From positions 1 through 64,000 of the forward strand of contig NZ_FOCL01000001.1 in the NCBI RefSeq assembly GCF_900110105.1: a stretch of DNA of 64,000 nucleotides. Reading direction: 5' to 3'. The position numbers and the translations under genes were made by a program. Source of the stretch: Mucilaginibacter gossypiicola. GTDB lineage: Bacteria; Bacteroidota; Bacteroidia; Sphingobacteriales; Sphingobacteriaceae. Below, in pieces: positions 28,306 to 37,153 of this stretch (positions within the stretch are counted from its first letter, which is position 1; each line of letters starts with the position of its first letter). The notes under the pieces were generated by a model. The model did no database searches. It saw only the letters and a list, made by a program, of their open reading frames with translations, and was not told the DNA's origin.

Positions 28306-30729
28306 ATGTTTAGAAATTACCTTAAAACCGCTTTTCGCACATTGAAAAAAAATGTGGGTTTCACAGCAATTAATGTATTTGGTTTAGCCCTTGGGCTGGC
28401 TACGTGTTTGCTTATCGTATTTTACGTAGTTGATGAGCTGAGTTATGATAAGTTCAATGTTAAGGCCGACAGGATCTATCGTGTCAATATGCAGATCAAG
28501 TTTGGTGGTATTGACCAAAGTTATGCATGTGCTCCTGCTCCGTTAGGTGCCGCATTTCAAAACGACTATCCGGAGGTTGAACGTGCCTGTCGTTTTTTGA
28601 TGCGTGGGGGATATAACGTAAAAAAAGGGAACCAAACTATTCATGAAAACCGAATGGTGCTGGCCGATTCAACCCTTTTTGATGTTTTTACATTGCCAAT
28701 GATAGCCGGCGATCCTAAGAAAGCACTTGTTGAACCTAATACCGTTGTCATTACGGAAAGTACAGCTAAACGTTATTTTAATACTGCACAGGCTGTAGGT
28801 AAAATTTTTACGTTTGATGAAAAATTGCTGTATAAGATTACTGGGGTTATTAAGGATCTGCCTAAACAATCTCACTTTAATTACGATTTTTTTATATCAA
28901 TGGCTTCGGCTCAGGAAAGTAAGGAGAATGCCTGGTTTAGCAATAATTTTAATACCTACGTGCTGCTGAAACCAGGTGTCGACGCAAAAAAGTTTGAAGC
29001 CAAATTTCCAGCCTTAATGCGTAAATATGCTGGTCCGCAGTTGCAGGATATCTTACACCTCAATTTTGATGCCTTTGAATCGGCAGGTAACAGGTATCAG
29101 TTAAGCCTTATATCGCTGAATGATATTCACCTTAAATCAAATCTCATGTCGGAGCTTGATCATAACGGGAATATCCAGTACGTATATATTTTTGGCGCTG
29201 TCGCAATTTTTATATTGCTGATAGCCTGTGTAAACTTCATGAACCTTTCAACTGCCCGTTCTGCAAACAGGGCCCGGGAGGTAGGGGTGCGCAAAGTACT
29301 TGGTTCAAGGCGTAAATCACTTATTGCCCAGTTTCTGTCCGAGTCAATCATGGTAACGTTTATAGCTACCGTAATTGCCATGGTGATAGCTTACTTTCTG
29401 CTACCGGTATTTAATAATATTTCAGGCAAAACAATGGAACTTAATGTGGGCTCGTTGATTTGGCTTGTTCCGGCATTGCTGGCTACCGTTTTGGTTATTG
29501 GCTTTTTGGCCGGTTCATACCCTGCATTTTTCCTTTCGGCGTTTCAGCCCATTGATGTTTTAAAAGGTAAACTTTCGTCGGGATTTAAGGGTGAGATGCT
29601 TAGGAGCTCGTTAGTGGTGTTTCAGTTCTTTATATCAATCACGCTTATTATAGGTACGCTGGTGATCTATAATCAACTTAAATATATCCAGAATAAAGAC
29701 CTTGGTTATAACCGCAGCCAGGTGCTTGTTGTACATGGTGTATACGATCTCGGCGGACAGAGTAAAGTATTTAGGGATGAGGTAAAACAACTACCAGGTG
29801 TAATGGGCGTAACTATGACTGGCTTTTTGCCAACCTCCGATTACCGCAATAGCAGCAGCGTTTTCCAGGAGCGGGCACTCGATCCTAAAAAGGCGGTATT
29901 GGCCCAAACCTGGGTAGTAGATGACACCTATCTGTCTACGCTCGGCATAAAGCTAACTAAAGGCCGTAATTTTTCAAGCCAGATGCCAACTGATTCGGCA
30001 GCCATGATTGTTAACGAAACAGCTGCCAAATTGATGGGTGTACGTGATCCGCTTAATAAGCCAATGTATTTACCTATGGATAACATGGCCAAAACTTTCA
30101 AAGAATATCATATTATAGGTGTTATTAAAGATTTCAATTTTGCTTCCTTACGCAACAACGTAACCCCGGTAATATTAATGTATGGTGAAAATACCGGTGC
30201 TTTAAGTGTAAAGGTAAATACCGCTAACATTACCGCGCTGATGGGAATGATCAAAGACAAATGGAAATCCATAAAGCCGGGCAAGGAGTTTGAATATTCC
30301 TTTATGGATGAGGACTTTGATTCATCGTACCGTGCCGAACAGCGGATGGGTACCATATTCATCATTTTTACAAGCTTAACCATCGTCATAGCGTGTTTAG
30401 GATTGTTTGGCCTGGCAGCTTACTCTGCCGAACAACGTACCAAAGAGATCGGGATCCGCAAAGTGCTGGGCGCTAATGTGACAGCAATTGTAGGCATGTT
30501 ATCAAAAGATTTTATAAAACTGGTGGTCATTGCCATAGTAATAGCTATCCCGGTAGCATGGTTTGCCATGCAGCAATGGTTGCAGGGCTTTGCTTACCGG
30601 CAAAATATACAATGGTGGGTGATAGTGTTAGCCGCGGTTTCAGCGGTGTTAATTGCTTTTGTAACTATCAGCTTTCAATCTATTAAGGCTGCGCTGGCTA
30701 ATCCGGTTAGAAGTTTGAAGAACGAATAA
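28306..30729 (+). CDS. Permease P10, FtsX/MacB-type (tandem duplicate with P9)
   Basis: 807 residues. The ATG follows a strong AGGAGGGG by 3 nt. Helix 1 leads into VVDELSYDKFN. First periplasmic motif VITESTAKRYFNTAQAVGK. First loop REVGVRKVLGSRRK, second KEIGIRKVLGAN with Asn for Ser at the end. Second-domain motif IIGVIKDFNFASLRNN. The predicted DE.F.S.YRAEQRMGT segment before helix 6 matches P9 closely. Tail NPVRSLKNE. The change from P9 is greatest in the first half of the first periplasmic domain, where a CACAPAPLG stretch with two cysteines is unique; a disulphide is possible but unproven. Confidence 0.95.
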   Translation: MFRNYLKTAFRTLKKNVGFTAINVFGLALGLATCLLIVFYVVDELSYDKFNVKADRIYRVNMQIKFGGIDQSYACAPAPLGAAFQNDYPEVERACRFLMRGGYNVKKGNQTIHENRMVLADSTLFDVFTLPMIAGDPKKALVEPNTVVITESTAKRYFNTAQAVGKIFTFDEKLLYKITGVIKDLPKQSHFNYDFFISMASAQESKENAWFSNNFNTYVLLKPGVDAKKFEAKFPALMRKYAGPQLQDILHLNFDAFESAGNRYQLSLISLNDIHLKSNLMSELDHNGNIQYVYIFGAVAIFILLIACVNFMNLSTARSANRAREVGVRKVLGSRRKSLIAQFLSESIMVTFIATVIAMVIAYFLLPVFNNISGKTMELNVGSLIWLVPALLATVLVIGFLAGSYPAFFLSAFQPIDVLKGKLSSGFKGEMLRSSLVVFQFFISITLIIGTLVIYNQLKYIQNKDLGYNRSQVLVVHGVYDLGGQSKVFRDEVKQLPGVMGVTMTGFLPTSDYRNSSSVFQERALDPKKAVLAQTWVVDDTYLSTLGIKLTKGRNFSSQMPTDSAAMIVNETAAKLMGVRDPLNKPMYLPMDNMAKTFKEYHIIGVIKDFNFASLRNNVTPVILMYGENTGALSVKVNTANITALMGMIKDKWKSIKPGKEFEYSFMDEDFDSSYRAEQRMGTIFIIFTSLTIVIACLGLFGLAAYSAEQRTKEIGIRKVLGANVTAIVGMLSKDFIKLVVIAIVIAIPVAWFAMQQWLQGFAYRQNIQWWVIVLAAVSAVLIAFVTISFQSIKAALANPVRSLKNE

Positions 30730-30733
30730 TTTA

Positions 30734-30808
30734 GTCATTAAGTCATTTTGCTTTGCGTCATTAGGTCATTGGTCGATCTGGACGTCGCTTTCAAAATGAC
30801 TTAATGAC
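30734..30808 (+). repeat. Intergenic palindrome, P10-P11
   Basis: A perfect 17-bp inverted repeat, GTCATTAAGTCATTTTG (30734-30750) with its complement at 30792-30808, loop 41 nt. It starts 5 nt after the P10 stop and ends 24 nt before the P11 start. Confidence 0.85.
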
Positions 30809-30831
30809 CCAGTGACATAATGATATAAAAT

Positions 30832-33207
30832 ATGCTTAGAAACTATATAAAAACAGCATGGCGAAACCTTTATCGTAATAAAGCATTTTCGCTGATCCAT
30901 ATTTTGGGGTTAACCATGGGGATAACCGTTTGCCTGATGATATTCCTGTACATCATGAATGAATTTAGTGTGGATAATTTTCATAAGCAGGGCAAAAATA
31001 TTTACAGGGTAATGCGTGGTTTTGATAAAGCGAAAGCGCCTACTTCGTATCTGTCCGGTCCTTATGCACCTGCTATGCTGAATGATTTTTCGCAGGATAT
31101 AAAGATGGCTGTGCGCGTTTCGCCACAAAACGATTTGATCTCTTTTGGCGAAAAGTCATTTAACGAAAAAAAGGTTTACGCAGTTGACTCCAATTTTTTT
31201 AGCCTGTTTACCTTTCCGCTGCTCAGGGGCGATGCGGCTTCGGCACTAAATAATCCAGGCAGCGTGGTGCTTACCGAAACTACAGCTAAAAAATATTTTG
31301 GCAGTGTTGATAATGCGATGGGTAAGGTAGTGAAGATGGATAAACGCATGCAATTAAAAGTAACCGGTATAGCTAAAGATGTGCCTTCCAACTCGCACCT
31401 CGATTTTGATTTAGTAGTGCCGATTGCCAACTATACTCATGATCCCGGTTTTAATGTATGGATTAACAATGGTTTGTTTGTTTACCTGCTGTTGAATGAA
31501 CATAGTAGCCCTGCTGTGTTGGAAAGTCATTTTCCGCAGTTTATGGAAAAGTACATGGGCGAAGATATGAAGCGCTTCGGCACAAAATTTAACCTGAGCT
31601 TAAGGCCCTTTAAAGATATTTATTTTGAAAGTGCATCGTCGTTTGATAACGTAAGGCATGGAGATAAAACTGTTGTGTTCATTTTCATTTCGATAGCTGT
31701 GCTTATCATGATCATTGCCTGCATTAATTTTATGAACCTGGCCACCATCCGTGCGGTTGAACGCTCAAGAGAAGTAGGTATGCGCAAGGTTTTAGGTGCA
31801 TTGCGGAACCATTTGGTATGGCAGTTTATTGGCGAGTCGTTACTGCTGGCACTTATTTCCTGTATGCTTTCTATTGGGTTATTGTTTGTGCTGATGCCGG
31901 CATATAATAGTCTGCTGGGTTATCAGCTTACCGTTTCCTGGAACAGCGCACCGATTTATCTGTTCCTCCTGGGGGTTATCTTATTTGTAGGGTTCCTTGC
32001 AGGGAGTTACCCAGCGATATTCATGTCAGCCTTTTCGCCTATCGAGGCTTTGAAGGGTAAGCTGAAGCTGGGCAAAGGCGGGTCGTTTTTCAGGCAAACG
32101 TTGGTTGTGTTTCAGTTCAGTATTTCGGTATTGCTGATCATAGGCACCATTGTCATAGTTAACCAGATGCGGTACGTGAAAAACAAATCAATGGGTTATG
32201 ATAAGGAGCAAACTGTTATTGTGAAGATTGATAATAACGATATCTATGATCACAGGCAAACGTTTAAGCATCAGCTGCAAAATTCTGATTATGTAAAATC
32301 GGTGTCCCTGATGTCGGGTGAACCGGGCGGTTTTTTTGACATTCAGGGTTTTGATGTAGAGGGGCAGCATGAAACCTTTAAATCACGAACTGAGTACGCC
32401 GACTTCGAATATGTAAAAACGTTTGGGCTAAAGATTATTGCCGGAAGAAATTTTTCACCACAGTTTGCTACCGATACCACTAACTCGGTATTAATTAACC
32501 GTACGGCTGCAAAGGATCTTGGTTTTACTCCGCAACAGGCTATCGGCAAATGGGTTAAGAATACGGTACGGGATAATAACCGCCGCAACATCATCGGCGT
32601 GGTAGAGGATTTTAACTTCCTTTCGCTCAAAGAGAATATGGATGCCCTCATCATATCGCCAAGCGAAGACAGACGTGTTGCCGTAATCAAGCTGAAACCC
32701 GGGAATATCCAGGCCGGCTTGGCTGCTATCAAGAATACTTATGCTGAGGTTGCACCAATTTACCCGTTTGAGTATAGTTTCCTTGATCAGCAATTTGATA
32801 CCACTTACCGCAATGATATAAGGCAGCAAACCATGTTAAGCATCTTTTCGGGATTGGCAATCTTTATAGCTTGCTTAGGCTTGTTTGGCTTAGCCTCGTT
32901 TACTGCTGCAAAACGCACCAAGGAAATTGGCGTACGCAAAGTGCTTGGCTCATCGGTACAAAATATTCTTATCCTGATATCTAAAGACTTATTGAAACCG
33001 GTGTTATTAGCCACAGTGATCGCTATTCCGTTAGGTTATTACTGTATGGACAAATGGCTGCAAAGTTTTGCTTATAAAACGCCTCTATATTGGTGGATTT
33101 TTGCTTCGGCGGCCATGCTCACCTTTGTTATAGCTGTTGTTACTATCAGTTTTCAATCATTAAAAGCTGCATTGGCAAATCCTATCAGGAGTTTACGAAG
33201 CGAATAA
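30832..33207 (+). CDS. Permease P11, FtsX/MacB-type; last gene of the second block
   Basis: 791 residues. Helix 1 leads into MNEFSVDNFHKQGKNIY, with Val instead of the aromatic before Asp. First periplasmic motif VLTETTAKKYFGSVDNAMGK. First loop REVGMRKVLGALRN. Second-domain motif IIGVVEDFNFLSLKEN: Glu replaces the Lys of VVKDF, seen only here. Second loop KEIGVRKVLGSS, then SKDLLKPVLL. Before the last helix it has LYWW. Tail NPIRSLRSE. A strong terminator at 33259 closes its transcription unit. Confidence 0.95.
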   Translation: MLRNYIKTAWRNLYRNKAFSLIHILGLTMGITVCLMIFLYIMNEFSVDNFHKQGKNIYRVMRGFDKAKAPTSYLSGPYAPAMLNDFSQDIKMAVRVSPQNDLISFGEKSFNEKKVYAVDSNFFSLFTFPLLRGDAASALNNPGSVVLTETTAKKYFGSVDNAMGKVVKMDKRMQLKVTGIAKDVPSNSHLDFDLVVPIANYTHDPGFNVWINNGLFVYLLLNEHSSPAVLESHFPQFMEKYMGEDMKRFGTKFNLSLRPFKDIYFESASSFDNVRHGDKTVVFIFISIAVLIMIIACINFMNLATIRAVERSREVGMRKVLGALRNHLVWQFIGESLLLALISCMLSIGLLFVLMPAYNSLLGYQLTVSWNSAPIYLFLLGVILFVGFLAGSYPAIFMSAFSPIEALKGKLKLGKGGSFFRQTLVVFQFSISVLLIIGTIVIVNQMRYVKNKSMGYDKEQTVIVKIDNNDIYDHRQTFKHQLQNSDYVKSVSLMSGEPGGFFDIQGFDVEGQHETFKSRTEYADFEYVKTFGLKIIAGRNFSPQFATDTTNSVLINRTAAKDLGFTPQQAIGKWVKNTVRDNNRRNIIGVVEDFNFLSLKENMDALIISPSEDRRVAVIKLKPGNIQAGLAAIKNTYAEVAPIYPFEYSFLDQQFDTTYRNDIRQQTMLSIFSGLAIFIACLGLFGLASFTAAKRTKEIGVRKVLGSSVQNILILISKDLLKPVLLATVIAIPLGYYCMDKWLQSFAYKTPLYWWIFASAAMLTFVIAVVTISFQSLKAALANPIRSLRSE

Positions 33208-33258
33208 AAGCAGTTGGCAGATAGCAGTTGCAGTTTGCAGTTAAAAAGTAATTTCCCC

Positions 33259-33284
33259 AAGCCCGTGTCCTCACGGGCTTTTTT
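33259..33284 (+). terminator. Rho-independent terminator after P11
   Basis: A perfect 9-bp stem AAGCCCGTG (33259-33267) and CACGGGCTT (33272-33280) with loop TCCT, followed directly by TTTT. It lies 52 bp after the P11 stop and marks the end of the P8-P11 unit. Confidence 0.9.
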
Positions 33285-33372
33285 ATGCCAATACCTTTAA
33301 AATTATTTTCACGCCAATGCAACATATCTGCCAAAGTGTTGGTCTTGTATATATAAACCAAAGATCATTATT

Positions 33373-34407
33373 ATGAAAAAGTATTTACTCGTGTTATTTG
33401 TAGCCTTTGCAGGCAGCAGCGCTTTTGCTCAAAATAACTGGAAAACACCATATTTAACCAAATCATTATCCGGCCAGTCAATTAAAGATGTATTTGTGAA
33501 TACATCTGGTGGCAGCATCACGGTAAGCGGCGCTTCGGACGAGCAGCCGAGGGTTGAAGTTTTTATCCAGGGAAACAATGGTAACAGCGATTTACCGAAA
33601 GAAGAGATCCAAAAGCGCCTCGATGAAAATTACGATCTTAAAGTAGATGTAAGCGGCGGCGAACTGCACGCATCGGCAAAAAACAAAAAGAATAACATGG
33701 ATTGGAAAAGGTCACTAAGCATTTCTTTCCGTGTTTATGTGCCCGGCAATGTCGCAACCACCCTGAACACAAGCGGCGGCAGCATCCACCTTGATAATTT
33801 AACTGGTTCTCAGCAGTTTGAAACCAGTGGCGGTAGTTTGCATCTTGATAAAATTACCGGCACTATCAAAGGTCGTACATCTGGCGGGAGCATTCATGTA
33901 AGCGATTCGAAAGAAAGTATCGATCTGCAAACCTCAGGTGGCAGTATTGAAGCCCGTAATTGCATGGGGCATATCAGGCTGGAAACCTCTGGTGGTTCAT
34001 TACATTTAGATGGTTTAAAAGGTGATATCAAAGCTACCACCAGTGGCGGCAGTATCAGCGGTAATAAAATTGACGGTGATTTCATTACTGGTACATCAGG
34101 CGGCAGCATTAACCTTACCGATTTGTCATGCAGCCTTGATGCTTCAACAAGCGCCGGCAGCTTTCATGCGCAGTTTGTAAGCGTTGGTAAATCTGTTAAA
34201 ATTGATGTTAGCTCGGGCCATGTTGATCTGCAGTTACCATCAAAACAAGGCCTTAACCTTGACGTGCGTGGCGACAAAATAGAAAGTAACCTTACAGATA
34301 ACTTCTCTGGTAACAAGGATAAAGAAAGGGTAGAAGGTAAACTTAACGGTGGCGGATCTCTTGTTGAAGTAAGAGGTAACGGCCGTGTTAATCTTACGGT
34401 AAACTAA
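33373..34407 (+). CDS. Exported DUF4097-type beta-repeat protein
   Basis: 344 residues. A signal peptide is clear (MKKYLLVLFVAFAGSSAFA, cut before QNN). From residue 133 a TSGGS(I/L) motif recurs at 133, 151, 169, 187, 205, 223, 241 and 259 (the last as TSAGS), an exact 18-residue period, with a related TSGGSI at 44. This fits a beta-solenoid of the DUF4097/putative adhesin family. Cellular role unknown; location would be periplasm or cell surface. It is the only non-permease gene inside the array and has terminators on both sides, so it is transcribed alone. No paired activator sites were found upstream, so it may escape the cluster's regulation. It could bind or monitor the envelope, but this is speculation. 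Confidence 0.88.
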   Translation: MKKYLLVLFVAFAGSSAFAQNNWKTPYLTKSLSGQSIKDVFVNTSGGSITVSGASDEQPRVEVFIQGNNGNSDLPKEEIQKRLDENYDLKVDVSGGELHASAKNKKNNMDWKRSLSISFRVYVPGNVATTLNTSGGSIHLDNLTGSQQFETSGGSLHLDKITGTIKGRTSGGSIHVSDSKESIDLQTSGGSIEARNCMGHIRLETSGGSLHLDGLKGDIKATTSGGSISGNKIDGDFITGTSGGSINLTDLSCSLDASTSAGSFHAQFVSVGKSVKIDVSSGHVDLQLPSKQGLNLDVRGDKIESNLTDNFSGNKDKERVEGKLNGGGSLVEVRGNGRVNLTVN

Positions 34408-34428
34408 TATCAGTGTAAAGAATATTAC

Positions 34429-34462
34429 AAAGGCCTGTTGCTCAAATAGCGACAGGCCTTTT
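34429..34462 (+). terminator. Rho-independent terminator after the DUF4097 gene
   Basis: A perfect 10-bp stem AAAGGCCTGT (34429-34438) and ACAGGCCTTT (34452-34461), extendable inwards by four further pairs, followed by TTGC. It lies 22 bp after the stop and just before the next promoter module (34476). Confidence 0.85.
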
Positions 34463-34475
34463 GCATTGCCTGAAG

Positions 34476-34582
34476 TGTATCATAACCGAACACATGGTGT
34501 TACATCTTCGTACAGTTTTATTAAGAAATAATTTGCAACTAATTGATAATTAGTGCTTTTATTTATTGGTATGCATTTTAAA
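34476..34582 (+). promoter_or_regulatory. Module B: paired activator sites plus sigma-54-like promoter before P12
   Basis: Site 1 is TGTATCATAACCGAACA (34476-34492) and site 2 TGTTACATCTTCGTACA (34498-34514), both full TGT-N11-ACA, starts 22 bp apart. TGGTATG begins at 34567, 69 bp after site 2 begins, with TTAA at the -12 spacing. Transcription would begin near 34593, downstream of the upstream in-frame start at 34553 and before the ATG at 34610. Confidence 0.65.
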
Positions 34583-34609
34583 ACCATTGAACAGGTTAAT
34601 CGTACACTT

Positions 34610-37030
34610 ATGTTCAAAAACTACATCAAAACCGCCTGGCGAAGCTTAAGGCGGAATAAGATATTCTCCTTTATTAATGTGTTTGGTCTGTCTGTGGGCT
34701 TAGCTTGTTGTATGCTTATTTGTGCCTATGTATATAGTGAATTAAATTATGATCAATATCCGGCACAAGCCAAACAGATGTACCGCGTTGGTTTGCGCTC
34801 CATTGAAAATAATGGAGTAAGCGAATATCCTTTGGTAGATATATCGGTAGGGCAGGGTATCAAAAATATGTTTCCTGAAGTGCTTGAAACTACAAGACTT
34901 GCCGGTCGTGGTCCGGTTTTTATAAAATATAACGACAGGCAGTTTAAGGAAGAGCATGTACAAATGATAGATGCTAATTTCCTGCGACTGTTTTCGATAC
35001 CATTGATTGATGGGGATGATAAAACCTGCTTTACTGAACCTAACAGCATGGTGATCACCCGGGCCATGGCTACCAAGTATTTTGGCAATCAGGAAGCAGT
35101 TGGTAAATCGGTCACTATAGATAGCAAGCCATATAAAGTAACAGGTGTAATTGACAAAATACCTGATGATTCGCACTTTCATGGGGATGCGTTTTTGAAT
35201 ATGGCTCCCTTTGTTGACCATGCAAAGGAAAGCTGGATCAACATTGGCTTTTTTACCTATATCGTATTAAACAAAAATGCCGATCCTAAAAAGCTGGAAG
35301 CTGCTTTCCCTGAGATGGTGAGGAAATTTGTAGTGCCAGAGATAGCTCATGATATGGGTACAAGCGTGGCAGAGGCAAGTAAATCTGTTAATACCTTTCT
35401 GTTTTATTTACAGCCACTAAGTGCGATACACCTGCACTCAGCAACTAAATACGAGCTGGAGCCTAATGGCGATATTCATTACGTTTACATCTTCGGCGCA
35501 TTGGCCGCTTTTATATTGATATTGGCCTGCATTAATTTTACTAATCTTTCAACGGCAAGTTCAGCTAAACGTTCAAAGGAAGTGGGTATCCGTAAAGTGC
35601 TTGGTTCTGAAAAAAGCGGGCTTGTTTCACAGTTCCTCACGGAGTCGGTTATGCTAACCTTTGGGGCTTTATTGTTGGCATTGGGTATAGTATACCTGCT
35701 ATTGCCATTGTTCAATAATTTAGCCGGAAAACATATTGAGATCGGCTTCTTCTTATCGCCTAAAGCATTGATCATCCAACTGTTCACAGCTTTTGTAGTT
35801 GGTGTTTTAGCGGGCATTTACCCTGCTTTTTTCCTTTCTTCATTCCAGATCATCAGCGTATTAAAAGGCAATGGTGCTACCAAAGCCGAAGGAAAAGGAA
35901 CATTGCGGAGTGGGTTGATCATTTTCCAGTTTGCCGTATCAACAGCGCTTATTATATCAACATTTGTGGTATACCAGCAATTGCACTACATGCAAAATAA
36001 AAAGCTGGGTTATGATAAAGACCAGGTGCTGGTTATAAATGATGCCTATCCTTTAGGCCATAATATCGATGCCTTTAGAAATCAGCTTTTACGTAATCCG
36101 CAAGTGTTAAATGCCACTATATCAAGCAGTGTGCCTGGTAAATCAAGCGGTATAGATGGCACACAAATAGATGCCAAAGAATTTGATGATAAAGGAGGCC
36201 ATGCCGAGATCCATACCAACATTTACCATGTTGATGAAAGTTACGTGCCCACCTTAGGTTTAAAGTTGATAAACGGGCGTAATTTCTATCCATCTTTTCC
36301 CGGCGATTCTATGTCGGTCCTGGTTAATGAATCGTTAGTGAAAGGCTTGGGATGGGGTAGTGCAAATCCTATTGGTAAAACCATAGTACGCTCGGCTCGT
36401 ACACAATACACTGTTGTGGGCGTGGTGAAAGATTTTCATTATGCTTCAGCCAGGCAAAAAATTGCGCCATTGATGCTGCTATCGGGGCATAGCACGGGCG
36501 CAATTATCTTAAAGATCAAAACTGCAGATGTAAAATCACTTATCGGCAACATTAAAACCGAATGGGATAATTTCAGATCTGAAGCACCTTTCAGCTATTC
36601 ATTTCTTGATGAGCAATATGCTTCGCTTTACGCATCTGAGCAGCAAACAGGGGAAATATTTACGGTATTCTCATGCGTGGCACTGATCATTGCCAGTTTA
36701 GGTTTGTTTGGCCTGGCTGCCTTTATGATCAGGCTCCGGGTTAAAGAGATCGGAATCCGCAAGGTGCTGGGCGCATCAACCGGGAGTATCACGGTTATGT
36801 TATCGAAGGAGTTTTTGAGACTGATCGTTATTGCATCAATCATTTCATTCCCGGTAACATGGTTTGCCATGAATAAATGGCTGCAGGATTTTGCGTACCG
36901 CATCAGCATACAATGGTGGGTGTTTTTATTGGCGGGTGCCATAGCGTTGCTGGTGGCTGCCATAACTATAAGCTTTCAATCGGTTAAGGCGGCTTTGGCT
37001 AATCCGGTTAAAAGCCTGCGAAGTGAGTGA
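34610..37030 (+). CDS. Permease P12, FtsX/MacB-type; first gene of the third block
   Basis: 806 residues from the ATG at 34610 (MFKNYIKTAWRSLRRNK). This start is chosen because every paralog begins M.(K/R)NY and because the candidate promoter covers the alternative upstream codons. Helix 1 contains a CCMLIC cysteine cluster, then YSELNYDQY. First periplasmic motif VITRAMATKYFGNQEAVGK. First loop KEVGIRKVLGSEKS. Second-domain motif VVGVVKDFHYASARQK. Second loop KEIGIRKVLGAS, reached after an AAFMIRLRV segment unlike the usual (Y/F)(S/A)AEQR. Tail NPVKSLRSE. Pattern-wise nearest to P9/P10 (shared Y.LGYDKDQVLVIN-like start of the second domain). Confidence 0.95.
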   Translation: MFKNYIKTAWRSLRRNKIFSFINVFGLSVGLACCMLICAYVYSELNYDQYPAQAKQMYRVGLRSIENNGVSEYPLVDISVGQGIKNMFPEVLETTRLAGRGPVFIKYNDRQFKEEHVQMIDANFLRLFSIPLIDGDDKTCFTEPNSMVITRAMATKYFGNQEAVGKSVTIDSKPYKVTGVIDKIPDDSHFHGDAFLNMAPFVDHAKESWINIGFFTYIVLNKNADPKKLEAAFPEMVRKFVVPEIAHDMGTSVAEASKSVNTFLFYLQPLSAIHLHSATKYELEPNGDIHYVYIFGALAAFILILACINFTNLSTASSAKRSKEVGIRKVLGSEKSGLVSQFLTESVMLTFGALLLALGIVYLLLPLFNNLAGKHIEIGFFLSPKALIIQLFTAFVVGVLAGIYPAFFLSSFQIISVLKGNGATKAEGKGTLRSGLIIFQFAVSTALIISTFVVYQQLHYMQNKKLGYDKDQVLVINDAYPLGHNIDAFRNQLLRNPQVLNATISSSVPGKSSGIDGTQIDAKEFDDKGGHAEIHTNIYHVDESYVPTLGLKLINGRNFYPSFPGDSMSVLVNESLVKGLGWGSANPIGKTIVRSARTQYTVVGVVKDFHYASARQKIAPLMLLSGHSTGAIILKIKTADVKSLIGNIKTEWDNFRSEAPFSYSFLDEQYASLYASEQQTGEIFTVFSCVALIIASLGLFGLAAFMIRLRVKEIGIRKVLGASTGSITVMLSKEFLRLIVIASIISFPVTWFAMNKWLQDFAYRISIQWWVFLLAGAIALLVAAITISFQSVKAALANPVKSLRSE

Positions 37031-37049
37031 TACGTTCATTGGTTCACTT

Positions 37050-37129
37050 GTTCATTCGTTCATTAGTGAACGCGGGACAAGTTTAAAAGCTTGGATAAAT
37101 GATATGCTTATACCAATGAACGAATGAAC
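37050..37129 (+). repeat. Intergenic GTTCATT/AATGAAC palindrome, P12-P13
   Basis: A perfect 15-bp inverted repeat, GTTCATTCGTTCATT (37050-37064) and AATGAACGAATGAAC (37115-37129). The central C/G differs from the A/T in sister gaps, but both arms changed together. Further AATGAAC words continue to 37146, up to the P13 start at 37154. Confidence 0.85.
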
Positions 37130-37153
37130 AATTGAACTAATGAACCAAAAATC

